NCBI GenBank assembly: GCA_023014485.1
Contig: JAJOZX010000198.1
Coordinates: 1,386,001-1,450,000, forward strand
DNA length: 64,000 nucleotides
DNA from: Bathynomus jamesi
Taxonomy: Eukaryota > Arthropoda > Malacostraca > Isopoda > Cirolanidae
Direction of reading: 5' to 3'
How positions within the stretch are numbered: position 1 is the first letter of the stretch; each line of letters begins with the position of its first letter. This document shows positions 55,625-64,000 of the stretch, in pieces. Both the position numbers and the translations under genes were made by a program. Under the pieces are notes generated by a model that saw only the letters and a program-made list of their open reading frames with translations, was not told where the DNA came from and searched no databases.

Positions 55625-55897
55625 TATATATATATATATATATGCACTAAAATCACAAAATAACACGTGATCTTATTAATAAGCAAACAACCACAGGGAA
55701 AAGGAAACACAAAGTCCGAGCGCTTTCGTGATATATTCACATTATCAAGGAGGAATATATCACGAAAGCGCTCGGACTTTGTGTTTCCTTTCCCTGTGGT
55801 TGTTTGCTTATATATATATTTATAATATGGAATGAATTTCACACTAAACACGTGAAATGAATGAACGATGCAAACCCACAAGGAAAAAGAAAAAAAT
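55625..55897 (-). mobile_element. Retroelement ends with hammerhead-like motif, next to (TA)n
   Basis: Inverted repeat 55672-55813 (AAGCAAACAACCACAGGGAA, AAGGAAACACAAAGTCCGAG and inverses) around 55743. A second minus-strand 3' fragment lies at 55826-55897 (TTTTCCTTGTGGGTTTGCAT, CGTTCATTCATTTCACGTG), identical in layout to 30966-31040. A SINE begins at 55898. Confidence 0.75.
55718..55750 (-). ncRNA. Hammerhead-like ribozyme motif, copy F
   Basis: Minus strand: CCTTGATAAT, stem II GTGA-loop-TCAC, GAAA, AGCGCT, C, GG. The core differs from CTGANGA (CTTGATAA). Confidence 0.45.
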
Positions 55898-56085
55898 TAG
55901 TCTTAACCACTAGGCTACCCAGGGTACCCATTTATCTCCCAACCAATTTTTACTGTGTGGAAGAATGAACAGCTGGATTTTGCTGCGCGCCGACTATCGT
56001 CAACGGTTTTCGATCACGGGGCCGATGGATTCGTAGTCAGCGATGCTAACCACTATACCATCAAAACCACTATATTGTTTTAAAT
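55898..56085 (-). mobile_element. Composite tRNA-derived SINE
   Basis: Minus strand: GATGGTATAGTGGTTAGCAT (A-box), CTGACTACGAATCCATCGGC, GTGATCGAAAACC (degenerate B-box), GCGCGCAGCAAAATCCAGCT, GATAAATGGGTACCCTGGGT, then the start of the second module AGCCTAGTGGTTAAGACT, where it stops at the retroelement fragment. Confidence 0.75.
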
Positions 56086-56111
56086 GTAGTCTCTGATTTA
56101 GGTATCTAAAA

Positions 56112-56315
56112 GGATCAAGTAAAGATAAGCACCCCCAACCTTTTTTAGTTAGCTTTATAAGGCTAACTAACGAAAATATCACGACCTAACCTAACCAATC
56201 GTCAAGGGCGTACAGTTGACCTAACGATTGGTTAGGTTAAGTCGTGATATTTTCGTTAGTTAGCCTTATAAAGCTAACTATAAAAGGTTGGGGGTGCTTA
56301 TCTTTACTTGATCCA
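56112..56315. mobile_element. Foldback MITE, 204 bp, perfect 8-bp target duplication
   Basis: ATCTAAAA at 56104-56111 and 56316-56323. Arms GGATCAAGTAAAGATAAGCA and inverse, then GTTAGCTTTATAAGGCTAAC, AACGAAAATATCACGACCTA, and the centre AATCGTCAAGGGCGTACAGT. This is the cleanest member of the shared-core family. Confidence 0.9.
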
Positions 56316-56323
56316 TCTAAAAT

Positions 56324-57577
56324 AATTACTGCGTATTTAAACTTCAAAAATACATCAATTAGAGGTACGCTAAAAAACACTCTTTAAATTATGATTTTAT
56401 AAACTTCAGTAATTTGGTAAAATTTAAAACTTTCAAAGTATTAAAGAAGAAAGATAAAAATAACAATAAAACCTTTATGCTTAAAATCCTTCACTTGGAA
56501 AATGAGCCTAAAACAATGTGTTCATTTATATAAAAGGAGATTTTAATGGGGTCCCTCTATAACTTTCGTACGCTCGCTTTAACTGAAGTGAAGGAAACAG
56601 ACATTATCACTGAGCGAATTTTTAGTCATTGTATACTATTAATTTTACTATTATTTCTATATTAAGACTATTCTGTGTCGTATTAAGTTGACAATTTCAT
56701 TAAGTTTGCGTTTATAGCTACTTAGTATGAAGAGTTTCTCGCGGAATTTAAAGATTGTAACCTTCTAAAATTGCCTCTTTTGTAATTCAAAGCATCAAAA
56801 TGACTTTGGTTACCAACTGATATTACTTATTAATTAATTATATTATAATAGCTATTTCTCCGGCTTAACACAGTTGTGGATTTCAGCATGGACTTTATAT
56901 CGTATTTAAAATGTAATCGTTTACAAATACGAACAGTATTTAGACATTTTAATTAAATTTTGATAGTGTTATCATCACTCCATTTAGAAATCAGAACACA
57001 TTTTTATTTTTTTATAATTTTATACCTTTTATTGTTTTAAATTACCAGCATACTTATATCAGTGTTTCATGCTAATACTTAAATATGTTTAATTAGCGTG
57101 ATTATTGTTTGTATATATATTGTATATATTAAAAAATGCGCGTTTATGCGTTTATATTTACCATCTAATGATACCCTCGTGTTTGTCAGATGGATTTGAA
57201 TTAAACGCTGTTCATTAATTTCTCTTTAAAAATAATTCTTCCTTTCAATCTCATACATATTCATGGAAATAAATAATCGTTACAAAAGTTGGCCTACGGG
57301 AATTTTCACTTTCAACCTTCAAAGCTCAGATCTTTGAATAATTATCAACAGGTTGCTTCATAGGGAATTCCTCGATAAATCTATTACACCAAGCTGAGAA
57401 TGCAGTCTTTCTCTGAAGTCGGAATACACTAGGCCACGCCTACATTAGTACTACCCAGTGTATGCCGACTATGGCAAGCGATACTGCATCTATTATTTCG
57501 TATATACGTATACAAATAAAGATATATAATAGAGCGCCGTACTTTATATCTATATACAGTATGTATACGAGTATACG
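56324..57577. other. No gene seen
   Basis: AT-rich. GATTTGAATTAAACGCTGTT at about 57191-57210 matches the first 35 bases of the window (GATTTGAATTAAATGCTGTC), indicating a dispersed repeat. Confidence 0.5.
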
Positions 57578-57822
57578 TTAGTGGCAATAAGCGAAATCAG
57601 GCATTAAGATAATGCCTAGGCAATAAGCTGAAAGCTAAGAATGTATATAGCATTAGTTACAATGATCACTTTCACTGTTTAGGTTATATTATGTTAGGTT
57701 AGGTTATATTTATTATTATAGACATATAAATAGGCATTATACTTATGATTATATGCATTCTAGCTTTCAGCATATTGCCTAGGAATTAAGCTTAATGCCG
57801 AATTTCACTTATTGCCGATAAC
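57578..57822. mobile_element. Foldback MITE with GGCAATAAGCGAAAT arms
   Basis: GGCAATAAGCGAAATCAGGC at the left and the inverse GAATTTCACTTATTGCC at the right, with TGCCTAGGCAATAAGCTGAA / TTCAGCATATTGCCTAGG inside. About 245 bp. Confidence 0.75.
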
Positions 57823-58889
57823 ATATACATAAAATAAGGGTAGTGGAAAAAGTCGATCTGCACAATGTCGACATGCATAATATCGATATTAAAAAGTTAA
57901 TTTAAATTAGGTCAGGTTAGGTTACATTATGCACGGTTAGGTTAGACTGGTTAAATTCGGTCAGTCATTTTCATTGAAAATCTGAAATACAATTGGATAA
58001 AGTCGAAAGTCGACATTATAAAATTCGATTCTTATCATGTCACTCATAAATAAGAAAGGAAAACCAATAGATGTACTTTAGGTGTCAGGAGTACAATTAG
58101 ACAAATATTTTACATGTATTAATTGAAGTAGTCCGGAAGTACCAAATTTAGTGTGTATGTATCGAGGTTAACCAAATCAGAAAGTGGTCCATAATTTTAC
58201 GATTTTTCAATTTTTGTTTCAAAATATCAATTTCGAGTCGTTTAAATATCATTAGGCTATTTATAAGACTATTGTACTGCATATATTTAATAATAATTAT
58301 TAAACCTTAGCTGAAATACGTGTAATATTTACACAATTTACAATTACAATCTTTCATGCATGAAAATATCTACGTGTTAGTTAAAAATATTTATGAAACT
58401 AATATTTACCATCCAAGAGCAAGACATTCCAAAAGTCCACCTACACTTTAAAAAAAAAAAAAAAAAAAGAAGCAATTTGGTAGAGCCAATCTGCGAGTCT
58501 GTTTCCAAATTTTCTTATTATATCCTCGAATTCTTCTGTCCAACTCTTAACAAAATAAATTTATTTACATCTATTTAATCCCGAAGGCATACTGAAACAT
58601 TTGTATTACGAGTACATCTCTATCCCGTTGTTACTACTTTTTATCTATCACTAAAAGAAAGAAAATAGATAATCCGAGAAACGCGTTCTTTATTTACTAT
58701 TCTTTCGCTATCATTATCCCATTTAAATATTCGTATCTTGAAAGACCTTTTTCTCTGTTCTTTTATTTCAGTTCTCATTTTCATAAGAACGAACTTTTCA
58801 AACACTTTTCTCGGATTTTCTCAAGTCGTCTGAATGTAAAAGACATTCATCGATCGACACTGCCAACTCGCGAGTTTTCCGGTAACGGA
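57823..58889. other. No gene; further inverted-repeat text and GGTTAGGTTA runs
   Basis: AAAGTCGATCTGCACAATGT at 57849 and AAAGTCGAAAGTCGACATTA at 57998 form a weak foldback around GTTAGGTTACATTATGCACG. The rest is unassigned. Confidence 0.4.
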
Positions 58890-58891
58890 TT

Positions 58892-58895
<4 letters not shown>

Positions 58896-58945
<50 letters not shown>
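58896..58945 (+). repeat. (GA)n microsatellite
   Basis: About 48 bases of GA. Confidence 0.95.
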
Positions 58946-58946
<1 letters not shown>

Positions 58947-59150
58947 TTCCGGCAATCGCCTTACTGAAGCTGAAATTCTATTTAATTGCCCCCCCCCCCT
59001 TCCGGTGTTAAAAAGCGTAATTAGAGTAATTAGGGCGAAGTGGGTTGGTCTGCAAGCCATGTAATTCGCAGTACCTCTCCAATAAGGAAGTCGAAAAAAC
59101 TTTGCAGCTAAATACAAGTGTGGGTAATTATTTTAAAAGCGAATTTATAT

Positions 59151-59373
59151 AGGGTGAACCAAATGTAGGTGGACAGTAAATGATAACGTTTATTTCGAGA
59201 ATACATATTTAATTTTTTTGTATACTATAATACAAAATAAAATTTAAATAAATTTAGTTATAATATTTAATATAATATAACACAAACACCATAGTTATAA
59301 TGAACACCATAGTTATAATATAATATAACACAAACCGTATTCAACCTACTGTCCACCTACTTTTGGTTCACCG
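59151..59373. mobile_element. Mariner-like MITE (about 223 bp)
   Basis: AGGGTGAACCAAATGTAGGT then GGACAGTA at the left, and TACTGTCCACCTACTTTTGG then TTCACCGTG at the right, in TA-rich flanks. Confidence 0.8.
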
Positions 59374-59388
59374 TGTATATATATATAT

Positions 59389-59419
<31 letters not shown>

Positions 59420-59972
59420 TATGTCAATGGATGTACGATAAAACAGAGTAAAAGAGAAGAAGTATATAATTAACGTTTACTTCAAAAGAATCTTGAAGTG
59501 AGCTGCATCTCTTTCTACCTCATTTCTTAATTAATTAAAATTAATTTAACGGTACTTTACATAAAAAATTATCATTATGATCATCATTAACATTATTATT
59601 ATTATTATTATTATTATCATTATTATCAACTTACAGACTGGCACCGTTTATTTGGGGATCTTCGACACTTTCCGAGAAGCTTTGGCACTCCATTAAAAGC
59701 TTTTTATATCCGTTGGAAAAAGACGGTTTTAATTTTATTTTCCTTTTATTATTATAAGAAACTCAGAAGAGTTTAAGAAAGAGTTTAAAAGCGAGGTTTC
59801 AAAATCCTTATTATGTCTTTTTGAGAGTTTGAAACTCATTGCAACTCTTCTCAACGAGTTCGTTAAAACTGGCTTTGAAATCCGTTTTCGTTCTTAGATC
59901 CTCATTATGTCAAAGCCTTCCTTTTATGCTTTTCCCTTAGTTTCATTCTGTGTAGCACACACACCACACACA

Positions 59973-60011
<39 letters not shown>

Positions 60012-60216
60012 GTGCGTGTGTGTATATATACAAAATGTCAATACATATGAAACGTATTATATGAAAGAAAGCAAATTATTATTTGAGAGAGAGACGCATG
60101 CTTTTCTATCCCAAATCTTCGGACATAGCCAGCTTAAGAACTTTATATAAACGTCTTGTTTGTTCTCTCTAATGATAAATTAACTTCTTTTTGGATCTTG
60201 TTTTTCCATATATATA
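59374..60216. other. Microsatellites, no gene
   Basis: (TTTA)n at 59388-59420, (ATT)n at 59590-59628, (CA)n at 59957-60009. Otherwise unassigned. Confidence 0.6.
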
Positions 60217-61052
60217 CAGTCGAGCGCCAAGTATCCGCCACCCTATATTCCTGACCCTCGACGGATAACTGATTCTCCCCATAAAAAATAGGTAATTAAA
60301 TAAAAAAATGTGTTTTCAATGATTTTAAAGAAATTTACGCTATTACTGTTTAATACAGGGCAATATCCTGATAAAGTAAAATCACAGTAACCTATGCTGC
60401 TGCTGCTGCAGCAACATCACTGTCTGCCGAAGCACGCTCATCGTGAAACTCCAAACCTTTGATGTTATGATGTTGCTTAAAACGCTTTAGCCAACCCGAA
60501 CTATACTCAGAAGGTTCTTCTATAGCCATATTATTATGGAAAAACCTAGCCTTGGCCATTATCATAGACCCACTAAAACGTTTGTTTAAGCTGCGTCGCT
60601 GCTTAAACCACTCCCATGTAGCCTTGTCATCAAGAGACAACTTAGAGACATGTAATGTTTTTCGAATATCCTTGCCAGGTGAGCATTACAACGTTCACTA
60701 TAGTAAGTTATAAGCTGAGATTTCTGCTTTTTCAAGTCATAAACAGTACGCTGTCCTATGCCAAAAGCATCTGCTACCAACATAGCACTTTCACCACACT
60801 CCATACGCCGCACCACTTCTAATTTCTGTTCAATTGTAGGCACAACACGTTTCCTTTTAGAAGGACGTTGTTCACCACTTGAACACCCACCTGAGGATGT
60901 TTTACGCTTCACAGAACTCATAATGTAAGCGGAGATACAAAACATCGCCACAAATAGCGCGCGTTTGCCACATCGCTAAAACTGGCGGATATCTGGCGCT
61001 GGCGGTTAACTACTGTAAGTTAACTGACTCGCGGATAATTGGCGCTCGACTG
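60217..61052 (-). mobile_element. pogo/Tigger-like element, internally deleted (836 bp)
   Basis: TA at 60215-60216 and 61053-61054. Ends are CAGTCGAGCGCCAAGTATCC and the inverse GGATAATTGGCGCTCGACTG. Confidence 0.9.
60392..60921 (-). pseudogene. CENP-B/Tigger-type DNA-binding domain, catalytic domain deleted
   Basis: From the ATG at 60919-60921: MSSVKRKTSSGGCSSGEQRP, basic KRKRVVPTIEQKLEVVRRME, then GESAMLVADAFGIGQRTVYD (CENP-B N-terminal HTH). A frameshift near 60650 leads into LSLDDKATWEWFKQRRSLNK and IMAKARFFHNN, ending WLKRFKQHHNIKGLEFHDER (second HTH). The frame ends in poly-Ala from a GCA repeat, then the terminal sequence. The DDE_1 catalytic domain is absent. Confidence 0.85.
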
Positions 61053-61067
61053 TATATATATATATAT

Positions 61068-61528
61068 GCTACACACAGACCGTGCATGGAACAAGGAACT
61101 CTTCTGGGATAATTAAATCCACTATAGTCCAAATAAGTAATGGTAAATGACAAATACCATAGTTTTTCTTTTTCATGGTGCAAGCCCGACGTGGGCAACG
61201 GGTCCCTCGCAAAGAGGTCCCATAAATATAGCTTCCCTCACCATCTGTCTGCAAAGCAGACAGGATCCAGCTTTGGGACATGGATCTAGGGTTTCTTTAA
61301 ACCCTAGATCCATGTCCCAAAGCTGGATCCTGTCTGCTTTGCAGAAAGCTGGTGAGGGAAGCTATATTTATGGCACCTCTTTGCGAGGGACCCGTTGCCC
61401 ACGTCGGGCTTGCATCATGAAAAAGAAAAACTATGGTATTGTTCATTTACCATTACTTATTTGGACTATAGTGGATTTAATCATCCCAGAAGAGTTCCTT
61501 GTTCCATGCACGGTCTGTGTGTAGCATA
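61068..61528. mobile_element. 460-bp nearly perfect palindrome (foldback element)
   Basis: From GCTACACACAGACCGTGCAT to its inverse ending TGTGTGTAGC, centred at about 61297 in GGGTTTCTTTAAACCC. The arms are about 227 bases and differ at only a few positions (for example CAGACAGATGG against CAGAAAGCTGG). No target duplication is readable beside the TA repeat. Frames inside are mirror images and not genes. Confidence 0.9.
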
Positions 61529-61561
61529 AAAAACTCAGGGAACCATTCTGAGTTCATTCCC

Positions 61562-62707
<1,146 letters not shown>

Positions 62708-62723
62708 TATATATATATACTGT

Positions 62724-63003
62724 GTGTAGTGGTTAGCGAAGCTGACTACGAATCCATCGGCCCCGAGTTCGAGATCCGACGGCAGCCGGCGCGCAGCAAA
62801 ACCCAGCTGTTTATCCTTCTACACAATAAAGAAAGTGGTTGGTAGATAAATGGGTACCCTAGATGGCCAAGTGGTTAAGACGCTCGGCTGCTGATGGGGC
62901 GTGGTTCGGATTCCACGTTAAACTGTAGATCTAAGGTGGAGTGAAAAACTTGACCTTCGTCAGAATGAACATTTCGGGGGGAAGCTAACCAAAGGTTACT
63001 AAA

Positions 63004-63005
<2 letters not shown>
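62724..63005 (+). mobile_element. Composite SINE with two tRNA-like modules
   Basis: Module 1: GTAGTGGTTAGCGAAGCTGA and CGAGTTCGAGATCC. Linker GCGCGCAGCAAAACCCAGCT. Module 2: GATGGCCAAGTGGTTAAGAC (tRNA-Ser/Leu-like A-box) and GTGGTTCGGATTCCACG (B-box). Tail TTAAACTGTAGATCTAAGG, AACTTGACCTTCGTCAGAAT, AAAGGTTACTAAAGGTT, then (TA)n at 63007-63078. Confidence 0.85.
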
Positions 63006-63082
<77 letters not shown>

Positions 63083-63083
<1 letters not shown>

Positions 63084-63500
63084 GTATCTTATTTCTGTGA
63101 CATGCATTCTGTAAATGTTATTTTCCCGCTATTCGCTTTATACCAAAACCAATTACTGTTCCACTAATTAACTATTTATCTTTTATTTGTATTCACTTTC
63201 AATACAAAGTGACGGAAAAGCCCCTCCCTCCCGCCCTAAAAAAAAAGAAACCCCCATAATATCGTATCTACCCTTTATCGAGTTCTGTTTTTATAGAAAA
63301 GAACATTGCCTTTTTTTTTTTTTGTTTTATAAACTTCATTGTGGGGAAATAGTTACCCCATAAAATCTTACGTATTACCATTAAAAGCTGCCTACATAAG
63401 TGTTCGTTCGTAAAAGTAGCTTTAGAAACGGTTTCCTCCGGTCTTAAATATAGAACCCCGCAGGAATAAAATGAGCATAGAAAACGTATTGAAGCAATGT
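63083..63500. other. No gene seen
   Basis: AT-rich. GCAGGAATAAAATGAGC at 63462-63478 matches one arm of the hairpin at 53567. (CT)n-(TA)n at 63505-63566. Confidence 0.5.
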
Positions 63501-63503
63501 AAG

Positions 63504-63564
<61 letters not shown>

Positions 63565-63569
<5 letters not shown>

Positions 63570-63895
63570 TGCTCTTCTGAACTCCCTAACTGCGTGCCTC
63601 CTCCTTTAAGAAGAGCACGCAGTACCCGACTTTCAACACATTCTCATTCCTTTTCTGTTCAACTCTCTAATGCAAGGGTTATTCGGTATTTTCACTCTTT
63701 CACCTACTCACCCAGTCAACTGTGGAACAACCTTCCTCAGTCCATCTTTCCCGCTGTCTGTGACTTCCACTCTTTCAAACGCAGAATATCTAGGCATTTC
63801 ATAAATTTTGAATCTTGATTTTTGGCTCTCTTCTTCCTCTATGGGGCATAGAAGGGCATTCGCCCTTGGCCCCTCCTTCCTGCATAAAAAAAAAG
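63565..63895 (+). pseudogene. LINE reverse transcriptase C-terminus with poly-A
   Basis: The frame reads CSSELPNCVPPPLRRARSTR, LSTHSHSFSVQLSNARVIRY, SPSQLWNNLPQSIFP and FHSFKRRISRHF to a stop at about 63816-63818. The 3' tail GGGCATTCGCCCTTGGCCCC and an A run (63884-63893) follow. It is the same family as 20629-21735. It begins at a (TA)n array, so it is 5'-truncated. Confidence 0.85.
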
Positions 63896-64000
63896 TTACC
63901 ATGGAATGAAATTTTCAGATATATAATATATTTGGTACTGAAACAAAGGTATGCCAGGGGAGTATTTTTATTCTAATACTTTGTGTGACCCCATTTTGCT
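63896..64000. other. No gene; window edge
   Basis: AT-rich sequence to the end of the window. Confidence 0.5.

Overview
This window is eukaryotic and almost entirely made of mobile-element debris, simple repeats and AT-rich unassigned DNA. The mix is long (TA)n, (CA)n and (CT)n arrays, several CR1-like and other LINE fragments, mariner/Tc1 elements beginning CAGGGTGTCCC, 5S-rRNA-derived and tRNA-derived SINEs, and a Penelope-like element. This is what large arthropod genomes look like, and a decapod crustacean is my best guess. That is inference from repeat style and remembered LINE protein families, not from a diagnostic host gene.

Host coding content is minimal. The one convincing host exon is at 55474-55601 on the minus strand. 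It is 128 bp with perfect splice signals and encodes the segment just before the KH domain of a Sam68/KHDRBS (Drosophila qkr58E-like) STAR RNA-binding protein. Much of the window may therefore be intron or flank of that gene. A decayed coiled-coil coding region (10279-11153, minus) is the only other candidate that does not look like a transposon. A broken multicopy invertebrate gene family member lies at 12618-14337 (minus).

Layout: 1-1.6 kb, tRNA-like fragment, piggyBac remnant with TTAA duplications, small TA-flanked MITE. 1.8-3.9 kb, microsatellites and a CR1-like LINE 3' end. 4.4-4.9 kb, two nested foldback elements with 8-bp target duplications. 5-9 kb, unassigned AT-rich DNA and a dead mariner-type transposase. 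11.3-17.3 kb, two internally deleted DNA transposons that keep only the N-terminal helix-turn-helix half of a transposase, with the MPRKC-family pseudogene and a GC-rich block between them. 17.9-24.2 kb, dead transposases, long-TIR MITEs, a LINE and a Tc1-like element. 24.4-26 kb, 5S-derived SINE and a LINE with a 355-codon open frame. 27-37.6 kb, foldbacks, LINE remnants and a mariner with roughly 100-bp TIRs. 38.4-42.4 kb, a Penelope-like reverse transcriptase split by a SINE, a mariner, a foldback element (itself hosting a Tc1-like element) and a MITE. 44.7-48 kb, a mariner-like element split by a LINE. 48-64 kb, further LINEs, SINEs, foldbacks, the KH-protein exon, a pogo/Tigger derivative and a hAT derivative.

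The most interesting non-gene signal is a set of six short RNA-like motifs (11.29, 17.2, 31.05, 34.8, 53.96 and 55.7 kb) that resemble hammerhead ribozyme variants. They share a CTGANGA-like core, GAAA, a self-complementary stem III (AGCGCT, in one copy AGGCCT) and a stem II that covaries between copies. They sit next to (TA)n/(CA)n arrays, and a Penelope-like element is present in the same window. That fits the small hammerhead variants known from Penelope-like retroelements.
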